Of a stretch of 64,000 bases of DNA, positions 1 through 23,559 are shown piece by piece. This DNA comes from Saururus chinensis. Taxonomy: Eukaryota; Streptophyta; Magnoliopsida; Piperales; Saururaceae. Made by a program: the position numbers and the translations under genes. Position 1 is the first letter of the stretch; each line of letters starts with the position of its first letter. Location of the stretch: NCBI GenBank assembly GCA_035235625.1, contig CP141141.1:5384968-5448967 (forward strand), written 5' to 3'. The notes under the pieces are model-generated. The model saw nothing but the letters and a program-made list of their open reading frames with translations, was not told where the DNA came from and searched no databases.

Positions 1-50
1 AAGGACTCTATAGGCGTGATACGCTATTTCTAGAAAGAGTAGTGCTATTC

Positions 51-189
51 TGACGTGCAAAAACGCACGTCAAAAGCCCACTTCATCATTTTCAAACCCT
101 TGATGTGTAGGGTTAATAAAAAATAGGCCCTACACATCAAGGGTTTGAAAATGATGAAGTGAGCTTTTGACATGCATTTTTGCACGTCA
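51..189. repeat. Long hairpin (MITE-like inverted repeat)
   Basis: Two 62-bp arms (51-112 and 128-189) are reverse complements of each other with about three mismatches, separated by a 15-bp AT-rich loop. Weaker complementarity continues outward, with TTTCTAGAAA near 29 and TTCTAGAAA near 203. This is the shape of a foldback MITE or a young siRNA/miRNA-type inverted duplication. No coding sense is visible and no clear target-site duplication was identified. Confidence 0.75.
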
Positions 190-1370
190 TGGAAGCATTT
201 TTCTTCTAGAAAAACACTTAACCCATTTTGGTTAAGGGTCCACATGCTTCTCCTGCCTCCATATTCAGTCTTTTCCATCCTCTATGCTCTTCTCCCTTTC
301 CCTCTCTGCTCAGATCTCTCCTTCACAATGTGCCTAGACACAGCTATCTCTCTTGTCTACACTCTTCTTCCTAGTTCAAAATCTTCAATCTCTCTCTACT
401 TAAAAAATCTTAGAGGATTTCTAATGAAAGATGTCAAATTGAGTCATTGAAGATGCTCAAGTGGTTCATCCATATACCTATGTGGCAATTTGACAACCCA
501 TAAACCAACCATAAATATTATTTAAGACAAGTGGTAGAAAGGAAAAAAATTAAAACGTGGTAAAAATAAAGGTAAAATAGAAATAAACATAAAGAAATGG
601 CATCTCCATTTGGAGGCCCCATAAATGGCACCCTAGTTAGAATGTTGGGATTTCATTTCTGAACATTTGTTATGCCATGCCGGACACCATTTGGAAATGA
701 TGTTCTTTTTGAAGATGCTCTTATAAGTGAAGCCTTAGTTAATGATCCTGAATTTCTGGAGGCCAATAAGAAGAAAATAAATGAAGTTTGACATAACCCG
801 AATAACTCAACCCAACCTGTTTACCTAACCATCGCTAGACCTGACCAACCCTACTAATATAAGGTCTAGAGTCTTAAAAATAAGGATATAAGGATCGGGT
901 TGGGTAATTACCTAACTAATCTGCTTAAACTTATTAAGCTTATTTACCTGACGCACAGTCTTTCATTTTTCAAGACCAGGTGATCGAGGATATGTTTTCC
1001 TATTGTATACCGGTCTTCATTCAATTGCCAAATTTAAATCCTTACATCTCGTGTCTACAATATTTCTAAAGTTATATGCACAAGATACACTCAATATTTG
1101 TTAAAAATATATGAACCATATAAAATTATTAAAGTAATATTTATTACTTGCATAACTTGACCAAGTCGGATTAGAGTTTGCATGTTCAACCCTTTTAAGG
1201 TTAGGGTCAAAGCCAACCCAACCTAAACCTAATCCGGCTCTTTTAGCAACTCTGGATGACAATGATAATTTCATTACAACTCCAATCTCAACTCAAAAAT
1301 CTAGGTTGGAGGCTTATCTATGATTTTAACTCATTGTTTGTTACTGTGTTTAAATCTAGATATTTTCCAA
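190..1370. other. AT-rich intergenic DNA, no supported gene
   Basis: No gene is supported here. A motif TTGAAGATGCTC occurs near 447 and again near 710 in the same orientation. Stretches at about 780-870 and 1185-1245 are rich in AACCCAACC-type words like those seen at ends of hAT-type MITEs, but I could not pair the ends. The small open frames look random. Confidence 0.5.
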
Positions 1371-1374
1371 ATTG

Positions 1375-2345
1375 CTCTTTTTCCGGAAGCACCTTTGAGA
1401 AGCAACCCTTCTCTTGTTTGGCAAAGCTTCATGGCAGCAAGACCTTTCATTATTCAAGGCTCTATTTGGAGAATTGGAATGGGTAGCGGGTTAAAATTTG
1501 GAGTGATGGATGGCTGCCTACACCCTCTACCTTTCGTGTGATTTCCCCTTGCTTTCTACTTCCCCAAGATGCCATGGTCTCTCAACTTTTGAATTATTCA
1601 CTTAATTGTTTGAATGAAGAATTAGTCGAAGAAGTCTTTCTACCTATAGATGTAGAAGTAATTTTAGACATTCAATTATGATTTTTGTAAGTGATGTAGA
1701 AAACATGATCCAACATGCTTTGTACCTAGATCTAGATTTTTATGGGCTCACCCTAGTAGGGAATTTATAAAACTGAATTTTGATGGAGCTTTTGATTCTA
1801 ATACCCATGAAGGAGGTGTTGAAATAGTGGCCAGTGACTGGTTGGGGAATGTGCAAGCATGTTTTTTTTTTCATGACGTGTTTGATGCTTATGAAGCTGA
1901 GACGAAGGCTAGGCGAAAGGCAATTTGGGTTGCTGTTGAGCTTGGGCAATATTTGAAGGGGATGCTCTCCAAGTTATTAAGGACATTCAGCATATACTAG
2001 CTGGACAAAGTACTGGAGGATCATTTTTCTGTTTGATTAAGCTTCTCCAACTATGGAGGACTGAACAGAGTACTGGAGGATCATTTTTCTGTTTTATTAA
2101 GCTTCTCCAACTATGATTTCTTTGAGTGTGTCTAGGGAGGCTAATCCACTTGCCTCGTCATCTGGCTTGTCTGACACTTCTTGGAAAGTTTCATCAGCTC
2201 GGAAGGACAACTGTTGTCCTCCGTTTCTTAGGAAACCTATTAGAAGGGACTTGGTTTCATCTTTGTCAGTCGATAGGGCTTTTCAGTCATAAAAAAAAAA
2301 CTCAAAAAGTCAGATTGAATCTGGGTCACTGTTTCTTCACTAATT
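1375..2345 (+). pseudogene. Decayed LINE 3' end (RT C-terminal region plus RNase H-like domain)
   Basis: Conceptual translation of 1385-1660 resembles the region after the reverse transcriptase in plant L1-type LINEs: a serine/tryptophan block around 'NPSLVWQSFMAARP' followed by 'WRIGMGSGLKFGV'. Translation of about 1760-2000 gives 'KLNFDGAFDSNTHEGGV' and 'DAYEAETKARRKAIWVAVEL', the first strand and helix pattern of the RNase H-like domain (RVT_3) found in plant LINEs and derived genes; 'VSREANPLA' near 2130 fits its C-terminal end. Stops and frame changes separate the blocks, so it is a pseudogene. The family is inferred from motif order; no target duplication or poly(A) tail was found. Confidence 0.6.
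2009..2117. repeat. 60-bp tandem duplication inside the LINE remnant
   Basis: The segment starting AGTACTGGAGGATC at 2009 is repeated from 2069 with only one or two changes (period 60). It lies inside the RNase H-like part of the LINE remnant and would lengthen its conceptual protein by 20 residues. Confidence 0.75.
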
Positions 2346-2573
2346 AGCAAACCAAATTCTTAAAAAACATAAAAGAAGTTGAAGGAAAAGCTTCTCTACA
2401 ATGTTTCATGAAGGTTGAGTTTGTCTTTGGGTCAAAGAACAATAAATTTATAACAAAAATAACAACTGTGAACATTGTATCAGTGCTTCACGTGTAAATT
2501 CCTTCAGCAAACATCATCCATTGGGTAACAACGATTATTTAACATCATCGTTCATTTAATCCTCTTCACGCCA

Positions 2574-2879
2574 GTGGCTTATGTTTTGCCGAAATTGGTT
2601 AAGCTTGATACCTGGGATGAAAATTTTCATTGGCATCCCCCCATAGAGGTAGCAAATGCAGCAGCAGGAAGCTTGTGCAGGGAGCTTAGTATAGCTAAAT
2701 ACAATCATCACCGCAGCCATGATAAGTTTGTCATAGGGGAAAAACCCATGATCCTCGAGAGAAACTTCAAGCTCTATGCGGGCTTATTATATGATGCTAA
2801 CATAGAAGTTTTACCAATTGAAAAAACATGCATTATAATGAACATCAATGTTATCTTTCATTTTCTATCTTACACATAA
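2574..2879 (+). CDS. Unrecognised open frame, 101 codons (doubtful)
   Basis: An open frame just beyond the 3' end of the BSK gene, on the opposite strand. Its first 80 residues have an ordinary protein-like composition (for example 'LVKLDTWDENFHWHPP' and 'AAAGSLCRELSIAKYNHH'), unlike the low-complexity frames around it; the last 20 residues look like read-through into AT-rich DNA. I do not recognise a family. It may be an exon remnant of a transposon or of an unrelated gene, or chance. Confidence 0.2.
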   Translation: MAYVLPKLVKLDTWDENFHWHPPIEVANAAAGSLCRELSIAKYNHHRSHDKFVIGEKPMILERNFKLYAGLLYDANIEVLPIEKTCIIMNINVIFHFLSYT

Positions 2880-2951
2880 ATTGGCATGATCTCTTAATTA
2901 ACAAAAAGTGGTCTGAAAGAAATTACAACCCCCTGCAACGTTGGTAGAGCA

Positions 2952-14972
<12,021 letters not shown>

Positions 14973-15700
14973 CACCCCTCACACCCTCTCCCACAGCTTC
15001 CTTGCTCCAAAACCTCAACGAGAGCAGTCTCTCAATCTTCACCTCTCCTATATGAGCTGAATTTTATTCACAGCAGCTCATAGCATACAGAGATACATAA
15101 AGCAGCATGGAACTGGACAGAAAGGCGGAAAAAATGGAAACTTTGATCCCCCACTGGTTTGATCTATATCTGAAAATGGTTGAGGCCCGACGATGGATGG
15201 GAGCCGAAACTCGAGACCCAGCTCTTGTCTCCCCTCCCCTCAGTCTCCCCTGCAGATTCTGGGTTGGATTACCATCAGGAGACTGACAACGAGGGGCAAA
15301 AGGGTACTTTCAACAACTGGGGCTCACCAGTTGGCTTCACAAGTCACAACAACCCACTCATCGTCACTCTGTCCTTCCCCACCTCTGTTCTGTCGTCTGT
15401 CTCTCTCTGTCTCTGTGTCTCTAGCCTATGTCTCTCTCTCTATCTCCGACCTCTCCCCCTTCCTCTGCTGTATGACAAAGATCAACACATAGACTTAACA
15501 CAACCCTTTCCGCGCTGTCTGCTCCCCTGAGCTGATCCTTTGCTGAAGGGGAAGCTGATGAGGAGTTGGGATCCTGTTTGTTCTGCAACTGTATGAAAAT
15601 GGCCTGAGGCAGAGGGATGAGACGTGGGTCTTTTGGCTGGTCCATCTTTCGCTGTCACTGTAACTTCTGGGTTGGCCACCCGGGGGTAGGATAGTAATTT
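14973..15700 (-). promoter_or_regulatory. BSK 5' flank: leader and promoter region
   Basis: Directly upstream of the BSK start. On the minus strand there is a GA-rich leader (purine-rich blocks around 15000-15055) and a strong (GA)n/(CT)n tract at about 15390-15450, common in plant promoters and 5' leaders. A CATATAGG word at about 15046-15053 is a weak TATA candidate. The open frames here arise from the CT repeats and are not supported as genes. Confidence 0.45.
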
Positions 15701-15960
15701 TATCGTTTGGAGTGCACGGACCGATGTGACGGAAGGGCTGGCCGCAGCCAACGCGTTAGCGTCGGGCAGTGTCTCCGCGAAATCTCGCGGACAGTCTCTC
15801 TCGATTTGCGCATACTTTCTCGGCGCCGGTTCACACGGGCCGAGCCGCCGACTGCTTATAATTTGTTCAACATTGTCGTTATCGGACATGGAGCCGGACA
15901 AAGTGCCAGCGCTAATTTGCTCCGATGCCTTAACGGTTGGCGACGGCGGCATTTTCTATG
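15700..15960. other. CpG-rich block upstream of BSK
   Basis: About 260 bp is rich in CG dinucleotides (CGCGAAATCTCGCGG, GGCGCCGG, CGACGGCGGC) against an AT-rich background. It could be an upstream control region of BSK, the edge of a lost gene, or a methylation-sparse island. Neither strand's frame is recognised. Confidence 0.4.
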
Positions 15961-16876
15961 CTCACATGATTCTAATAAGCAGGTGTGCTAATATGAGTCA
16001 TTAATTCTTGTAGTCTTTTTTAGGGTATAAATTGGAAGTTCTCTTTACTATTAAGAAAAAAAAAGTAAAGTACGAAAAAGGCCTAAACGTTATAAATATA
16101 AACACAACTTAGGATAATAACAAACCGTTACAAAAGGAGTATAGTGACTAAGCCATAGGATGATATAAATAAACAAACAGGAACAAAAGCGACAAAGGTG
16201 AAAATTATGCCACAAACCACTGTAATTACAACATGACGAGTAGTGCAGGCTGCAAGGGTTGTTTATATGGTGGCTAGATGCGGATTGATTGATGGAAAGT
16301 ACCTCTCAAAGCAAATAGGAGGCCACCCAAGTTTAAAATCTTGAGTCATTAAGAGAAAGTCTAAAAATAGATTTCATCCCTGGTGTCTACCAACTGCAAT
16401 GGAAATGGGAGACCACTATCAACTAGGACCTCTTCCCTATTATTATTATTAGGAAAAAGATGGATCACACACAATATAGGGCCAACAGCCATCCACAACA
16501 TCGACCTCTACTAGGTGACCTACGAAAGGCAAGCCAATGCATGCCATGCCGGCCGGCAAAGGACAATAAAGAGTGCATTCAGCAAAAACAGATTTGGTGA
16601 CTAGGGCTTGGTGACTAATAATGAGAAGCTGCCACATCTAAGAGAGAAACCTGGGATTTGATCTAAGGGTTCCCAGGTTTTTCCCTTCCACATGTTCACT
16701 GGTCGTGCAATCTGGTTATGGTATAATTTTTGGCAATAAATAGAAGCAAGTTGACAATTTAACTGCAAAATATTCTCGACAAAAATGGGAGGCCCGATAG
16801 ATTGAAGAGAGAATGCCTAGAGAAGGGGACAATGGGAATGAAATAGAGGAAGAAAGGAGAATAAAATATAGTTGAG
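15960..16876. other. Intergenic DNA, no gene seen
   Basis: No supported feature. GGCCGGC occurs at 16549 and short open frames are present but unrecognised. Confidence 0.4.
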
Positions 16877-17291
16877 AAGGATTTGTAGCACTAGACCTCA
16901 CAATAGTAGGATTAGCACAAATAGGTGGGGAAATGCAATTTGGCACTATTAGACCTACGTACATGCATGAGTACACTACAAAGCTGACTATATTCTAAGA
17001 GATTTTTCAACTAAAAGTGGGCAACTGCCAACTATAAATTGGCAATTTTGATCAAATATTTGTTTAATATTTATTTGTGGATATAAATTATGAATATTTA
17101 AAATAATTATTTGGTATTGATAAGTTTATGTTACTTACAACAAAAGATTGTAGGAATAAGCAGAAGGAGAAGGTACACTTCCAAATAATATACATGGCCA
17201 GATTATATGAGAGAGACCCTCAGCCCAAGTCGGCATATGCCTATATACAAAAGTTTTAGGATGCATAAGAGGTAGTTCAACATGTTCAAAG
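16877..17291 (+). repeat. Left arm of a large diverged inverted repeat
   Basis: The reverse complement of this segment matches 27,458-27,884 along its whole length. Matched landmarks include TATTGTGAGGTCTA, GGTCTAATAGTG, the GGCAATT / CAACTGCC region, ACCTTCTCCTTC, GGGTCTC.CTCATATAA and CAACATGTTG. Its inner end is cut by the solo LTR at 17,292. It is probably a terminal or foldback arm of an older element. Confidence 0.7.
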
Positions 17292-17770
17292 TGTCACGCC
17301 CCGGCCATGCCCTACCCGAGCCGAACCCGGTCCAAGGGCCGATCAAGCGCGCGGGGGCGACGAAGTGAAATTGAGAAACGATTCTAGCGGAAGACTTAAT
17401 CCCTAACCACGGGCGATTAACAGCAACACGGAGTGCGCACAATCCTTTGAGCAAGAGTAAATAAAAGGGGAAAAAAAGGTGTTGCTTAACACAAAGTAAA
17501 CAACAATCTCAAACCCACAAGCTTAGTTTTAAGTAAAGCCCTCACCGGCTCAAAATAAGTCATAAGCAAACATAACTGTAACATGTGACATAAATCCACA
17601 ACAAAGAACCCTACACATAGGTTCTAACATAAAACATGAAACAAAATGAAGGAAAGTCACGCAACGATCTCCATCATCACACCCAAGCTACCTCTGACCT
17701 TTCCTCAAAAAGGCAATCCTGTCCGTCTGCGTGTCGCACCACGTAGCCCCAAATCAAAACACAAAAGAGG

Positions 17771-17790
17771 GGTGAGTTTTAACACTCAGC
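17771..17790. repeat. Conserved hairpin in LTR-like element 1
   Basis: TGAGT-TTTAAC-ACTCA stem-loop. An equivalent hairpin occurs at the same relative place (a few hundred bases from the head) in element 2 (21,580-21,600) and element 3 (43,211-43,235). Confidence 0.6.
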
Positions 17791-17930
17791 AATGGTTTTA
17801 ATATCACTGTCAACGTAGAAAATACGATAGCTTAGAAATGAGATCGTTTCAGATCAAAGATTTACATGGTGCATCACTTTCTGATCAAACATTCATATCA
17901 CTTAACACTGCATAAAAATGCATAATTCAA

Positions 17931-18140
17931 CCTGCATGGATGTATCTCTAGCATACATATTCCCACATGCATTCACGTCATAACCAATCCCGCATGGATG
18001 TATCTCTAACATACATATTCCGCATGCATAACATCAAAATCAACATGCATGGATGTATCTCTAACATACATATTCCACATGCATAACATCAACATCAACA
18101 TGCATGGATGTATCTCTAACATACATATTCCCACATGCAT
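17931..18140. repeat. Tandem repeat, period 55-58 bp, four copies
   Basis: The motif ATGGATGTATCTCTA starts at 17936, 17994, 18049 and 18104, each followed by CATACATATTCC and a GCAT-rich tail. Confidence 0.85.
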
Positions 18141-18564
18141 AATGTTATCACAATCAACCTCCATCAAAGAGTAATCACACATTGACGTCACACAGACGGG
18201 AGCATAGACAAGGCCACGAAGGCGTGTCATGGTACAAAATTCTACACAAGAATTCAAGAAAGATCGGGGTTGTCAATCCCTAATACTGCTCGCCCTGGAC
18301 GATCCTGGCCAAGGATGTCCCATTCTCACACAGAGAATCTAGAGCAGGGGTGTTCGCCCAGGGACATCTCCTGCGGAGGGAAGAGCCCGAGTTCTCACAC
18401 AGAGAACCCTAGAACACGTGGTAGCGGGGTGCACACGGCATACCACACTGGATTCTCAGGGTCCAGATGACACACATAAAAATATTCTCACGTATCTGCA
18501 AGACAAGTACACAACTCGTCCCCACATCATTCCATTAAACAAGACTCAACCCGGGGAGTGCACT

Positions 18565-18634
18565 CGTTCCACACAGGAACTCCAAATCGTTCCACACAGG
18601 AACTTCAAATCGTTCCACACAGGAACTTCAAATC
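18565..18634. repeat. Tandem repeat, period 23 bp, three copies
   Basis: CGTTCCACACAGGAACT is repeated from 18565, 18588 and 18611 with one base difference. Each unit holds an inverted pair GTTCC/GGAAC, so each can fold. Confidence 0.85.
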
Positions 18635-19437
18635 AAAATATGTCCTTTCGGACCAATCAACTTGCGATTAATCCACGACCGATAAACCCGGCACGCAATT
18701 CCATCACATTGCATCCAATCGGTCAAATTCGATTTAATCACGATGAAGCCTCAATTGGAAATCCATTTTCATGATGCGTGCAACATGGTACATGCGTGGG
18801 CAAAGCATACATGAACCCTAATCATGATAAGTGCTCTCACCAGCCCTTAATGCATCATTCATAATCACGATATTAAGCTTCAACATCATCATTTAACCCC
18901 CACATGTGTGTGTGTAACTAGTAGAAGCCTTTCACATGATGCATATTAACATGCTTGAAAATCAACTCACCACCACACTACACATGTGAATTTCTACCTA
19001 AACATGAATTCCAAATGAAATCATAGTAGAAGAATCGTTGAAATCATAGTTAAATTCAAAACTCAACCACAAAGGCTAAACACCTATAACATCACTCATT
19101 TCATCATTGAGTCATGGCATTCACCAACATTCACACACCATTAATCACAATTTATCATGACAAATCTGTCCAACAATGATTGTAGTCCCTACTTGAAATA
19201 TGCTTAACCAAAGGGAAACAACTATTCATAATTTCAAAATAACGATTCCAACATCATGCCACAAAACATAAGTCATTCCACCATCACTAAGCATATATCT
19301 CAACTCCATAAACTCAATAGCATGCATTTTCAGTAGCCTAACATAGCTCAAAACACTCCACATTCATATAAAATTGGCAAGCCAAAGTGGAATCATCAAA
19401 ATAGGCATCATACACACAACATGCAAATTTCCTGTGT

Positions 19438-19542
19438 AGCCGATCGATCGCCCTTCAGGCCGTTCGATCGGTTACACGCAAAATTTTAAAAATTTCAGTT
19501 CAGCCGATCGATCGCCCTGCAAGGCCGATCGATCGCCAACAC
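19438..19542. repeat. Paired CGATCGATCG hairpin units
   Basis: Two related units: GCCGATCGATCGCCC... GGCCGTTCGATCGG at 19440-19473 and GCCGATCGATCGCCC... GGCCGATCGATCGCC at 19503-19534. Each unit is an inverted repeat and together they form a direct repeat about 63 bp apart. Confidence 0.7.
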
Positions 19543-20621
19543 GGAACGCAGTCATCTTCTTCCTTTCGCAAAATCAAACCGAGACACCATAGATAACACT
19601 TCAAATCCACATCTAGCACCCTAATCATCATCAAAAGTCCTCCTTGACTTCCAGAATATCAAACCAAACCATAATAATGCAAAACCCTAAGAAATCGGGA
19701 TTAAATAATTCCATTTTCTAATCTTACCATTAACACACTAAATCAAGCAAACCATTTCGAAATAAGCCAAAAATGAAGAGTTTTACCATGGATAAACAGA
19801 GATTTCGAAGACCCATTACCTCAGCACTTGATTAAGCTCGGATTGAAGAGTCACCCTTCTTGAAATCCTTGAAAATACAATGAGTTTGAATTAAACACCA
19901 ATGGAAATCGATTTACTTAAGAAATCCCTAATTAAATCTTAGATCTAGGGCTTGTTGGTAGTAAAAATCGAATTTTGAATGTTAGGGTTTGTAGTAAAAT
20001 ACAAATCAGTAGCTTTTGATGGTCAAAAACGAATTGAATCAAGGGGAAAATGGTAGATTTAGAAGAAATTAAGAGAAAAGCCATGGATTAATGCTTAATT
20101 AGAGCAAGCTTACCTTAATCGGCTTCTAATTCGGGCCTAAGTGGGGATTAGGCCAGACCTCCTTCCTTAGCCTATTCCCAAAAATGGAAATGGCTCTGGT
20201 TTGCCCTTTTATAGTAAGGGTTGGGGTAGGCATAGGTAAGTTTTGGGGTGTACATATGAAAAGTAGGCTAAAAGTGGTTATTTTGCAAATTTAAGCACGA
20301 ATTAAGCCTAATAAAATTCTGAAAATTTTTGTGTGACCTTAAGTATATGTCTAGGTTCATTTGACACAAAAATAAAATTTTTGACCGTGGGGCCCACAGG
20401 GGTCCCGCCAAAACCCTAATTTTTGGGAAAATAGTGAAAATTCCGAAAAATCTCAAAAATTCACATTTGGTTTAAAATCACTTAAAACCACTAATATTGA
20501 AGTTAATTTTGGTTAAAACCATCACAAACTCTATTTATTTACAAAATCACCGAATAAGATCAGAAAACACGTAAATCTCACGATAATCAATAATTAAATA
20601 AAAATCAAAACCGGTTTAAAG

Positions 20622-20942
20622 ATGAGGGTCCTTACACAAAGACTTTGTTTCGGTAGATTTTTGGAAATTGATAATGGCAAATTTGTGTTCCCAATGTATG
20701 CATTTCATCATTTAATGAGAATACACAAGGAGGACTTCAGGTATCAGGTGATGGAAACCTACATCACAAGGATGTCACTTATTGAGTTTTCTCAAGTTAT
20801 AGTTTTATGGATGTTAGATGTGCATCCTAACTGGATCATGTTCAAATACTCATTTGAAGGACTAATCCACTGGTCGGGCACCAACCTGTGGCATCCTAAC
20901 ATGAGCCAAATATGTTCAATAGGTAAATTTAGTATCGTGTAG
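20622..20942 (+). pseudogene. Orphan coding-like exon next to LTR-like element 1
   Basis: The open frame starts inside the LTR tail, so only 20642 onward can be ancestral. From about 20645 it reads as a plausible protein ('RFLEIDNGKFVFPMYAFHH', 'FSQVIVLWMLDVHPNW', 'FEGLIHWSGTNLWHPN') until a possible GT donor at about 20920. I do not recognise the family. It lies inside the inverted-repeat element, so it may be the remains of that element's gene or a captured exon. Confidence 0.35.
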
Positions 20943-20965
20943 TTAAGTACACAATAATTTAAATT

Positions 20966-21060
20966 AGAACATGACTATTTCCCCCCATATTTTACTCAAG
21001 GCCCCCCAAATAAAAAATATGTGTCATTATTCTATTACTTAGTACCCCCCATTCCCACCC
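20966..21060 (+). repeat. Inner part of the left inverted-repeat arm
   Basis: GACTATTTCCCCCC... TTTACTCAAGGCCCCCC matches, reversed, the G-rich tract at 26,940-27,020 (GGGGGGAATAGTC, CTTGAGTAAA). With element 1 removed it lies in the same order as in the right arm. Confidence 0.55.
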
Positions 21061-21579
21061 ACATAATTACTATAAGGCACCTCAGGGAATAAAATGCTCT
21101 TTCGTATCCCCTTCCCTTGCCTTTGACATGTGTAACGCCCGAGATTTTTCATCCCTTTTTCTTAAAACTCATAGAAATTTTTTTTTTATACGATAAATCG
21201 GAGTCAAACGATAAAATCAAAACCCGTATAAACAGTTTATAATTTTAAACATGATACGGTTAAACATCGTACCGTCAAATCAAATATCTTCAGGCGCTAC
21301 TCGAAAACATACGTACGATTAAATCACCATGATCATGGATTTTTAAATACAAATAACTCCCAGGTGTCCCCGAGTACAAGTCCCATAAACAGTCTAATCT
21401 GATCCAAATTAAAAGTCCAGAATACATACACTTAAATCTCATCAAATACATCAGATCGTGGCACCAACTATACTTGAGTCGAGGGGGAAACAATCCACCG
21501 CAGAGACGAGCATCTAACTCCAGGAGCTCTCCAACACAACCTGCAAAAGCCTCCCGAACAACGGGGCTAAAAGAAGTAG

Positions 21580-21600
21580 GGTGAGTATTTTCATACTCAG
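21580..21600. repeat. Conserved hairpin in LTR-like element 2
   Basis: TGAGTAT-TTTC-ATACTCA stem-loop followed by GTAGGAAAATA. Closely matches the element 3 site near 43,215 and, more loosely, element 1. Confidence 0.6.
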
Positions 21601-21777
21601 TAGGAAAATACCCAGTAGGGGAAAATCCCAAACGGTGAACTCAATAAGTTCATAAAACATGCGTCATGCAACTCAACATGAGGCAAACAACGTATAACAT
21701 AATTATGCACATAAGCATATAAGCATGCATAACACACCATCATATCAGACGTGCACAAACACCCTTAATCAGGGTCT

Positions 21778-22045
21778 TACAAACTTACTCGTACAATCAA
21801 AGGCATACTCAAACCTTACGCATACTTGTACGACCTTACTCGTACAATCTTACACTTACTCGTACTAACTTACTCGTACGGTCTTACACTTACTGTCAAA
21901 CTCATATTCAAACTCTTACAGTCTTGCTCATACTTACTCTCTTACAGTCGTGCATATTCTCACTCTTACAGTCATGCATATTCTCAATCTTACAGTCGTG
22001 CACATACTCATCATCATACACTTACTCAAAACGTACAAACTCAGT
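21778..22045. repeat. CTTACTCGTAC / CTTACAGTC minisatellite
   Basis: Two related arrays: ACTTACTCGTAC-type units at about 21780-21890, then TCTTACAGTCGTGCATATTC-type units at about 21915-22010. The coding-like frames over it are products of the repeat. Confidence 0.75.
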
Positions 22046-22279
22046 CATACAGTCGTATACATACTATCGACCACTGAAGCTCATTACAGCTAATAAGCTC
22101 CAACGTCGAAAAGGAAAAGAATGCCACTGGGGCATCACCTTAACCTCCGGGGAGTGACTAGACGCCATGGACTTTTCCGAAGGTAAGGTACACCAATGCT
22201 CATGGGGCACTGGATCAAACAGGTAAGAGTAGATCCATGATACTACTTACCTGAGCGCGCAAACATACACCCACACAAG

Positions 22280-22465
22280 GGGTCATACAATTGCCCACAC
22301 ATAAGGGGTCTTATAGTGCCATAGAATTGTCCACCATAATGGGTCTTATAGTGCCAGAAAATTGCCCACCATAATGGGTCTTATAGTACCATTGCCACTC
22401 TTGGGCAGAAAACATACAGTGCCACTTGGGCAGAAACGTCTGATGCCACTCTTGGGCGGAAACAT
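22280..22465. repeat. Two short minisatellites (about 35 bp and 35 bp)
   Basis: GGGTCTTATAGTGCC recurs at 22307, 22341 and 22376 (period 34-35). It is followed by three units containing CACTCTTGGGCAGAAA between about 22395 and 22465. Confidence 0.75.
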
Positions 22466-22470
22466 ATAAC

Positions 22471-22650
22471 GCTCTCAACAGAGCATCAAACGTCTGGGCT
22501 TGTACAGCACACAGACCGAATCAAAACATACTTCGCTCTCAACAGAGCATCAGACGTCTGGGCTTATACAGCACACAGACCAAATCAAACATACATCGCT
22601 CTCAACAGAGCATCAGACGTCCGGTGCTCTATATAGCACACAGACAAAAA
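22471..22650. repeat. Tandem repeat, period 63-64 bp, three copies
   Basis: Units start GCTCTCAACAGAGCATC at 22471, 22535 and 22598. Each unit begins with a small hairpin (GCTCT...AGAGC) and contains CAGACGTC, CAGCACACAGAC. Confidence 0.85.
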
Positions 22651-23559
22651 TCCCGCAGGATAACCACCATGGCAAGACACAAGAAGTGCTCAGCCGATTC
22701 ATTATTGGCTAGCTCAAACACGGAACTTAATCCGTCGAACCCTCAGGTCTCAAACTCACAACGCTATTATTAACGTTCTCATAATTCAAGTTTGACTTAA
22801 TTATATTATGCGGTACAATTATGCCACACATAACTCACCGTACACAGATCCTTATGTACACATACATCCTCTGACATCCACCTTACGATCAGACATCTTA
22901 CTTACATCGTCAAACTGAGCTCCTCACAGCAGATCCCTGTTATCAACCTCTTACTTAATTCCTCACTTATTATACTTACTTTTCACTTCATAATTTGTAC
23001 GTTATGCTTGTACAATTATGCACGCTCTTACTGTCTAATAAACCCTCAAAAGGCTCCAATCCTGAGTCTTCTTACTTACCGAACCCCTGACATACGCTCC
23101 AAACCAAACTGACCCATCTCAAATCCTCGCTCCTCAAACTTACTTTCTCTGTCTTCCGTCATGCGCTTACACGTCCAAATCCACATCCAACTTCATACCA
23201 AACCCTTACCAATCTTATAGTCCATCGCTCATACCTTTACCCACACAGTCCACATACGTAACTTACTCGACATCGCTAGCCATCACTAGCGTGTCCACCA
23301 TACACATACGTAGCACACTAACATATTCGCTAGCCATCACTAGCGCATACATCATACACCATACACATACAACATGCTTACAATTCACATACATACATAT
23401 ATACATGCATCTCAATGTGGCATAATTCACTTACATCATGCATACATGTCATGATTTAATATCCAAACCATGGAATCATGCAAGCCTAGCATGCTGCTAC
23501 TCATTCAAAGCATGCTGTCATGAATTTACGAGTTCAAAACTCCCCTACCTCGTAATCAT

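Larger units (their letters stand above)
17292..20636. mobile_element. Solo-LTR-like element 1 (3.3 kb) with 5-bp TSD
   Basis: Begins TGTCACGCCCCGG, ends GGGTCCTTACA, and is flanked by perfect CAAAG duplications (17287-17291 and 20637-20641). TG...CA ends and 5-bp duplication are the LTR-retrotransposon signature; no second LTR, gag or pol is present, so this is a solo LTR or a non-coding LTR derivative. It carries a conserved small hairpin (GTGAGT...ACTCAG near 17773), two tandem arrays and a CGATCGATCG hairpin pair. It sits inside the large inverted repeat. Confidence 0.78.

Noticed and set aside
15180..15645. Frames rich in Ser/Leu upstream of BSK
   Set aside because: Generated by the CT/GA repeat tract.
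17931..22650. Regularly spaced repeats considered as a CRISPR array
   Set aside because: Plant DNA; units are plain tandem repeats without unique spacers and lie in LTR-like elements.
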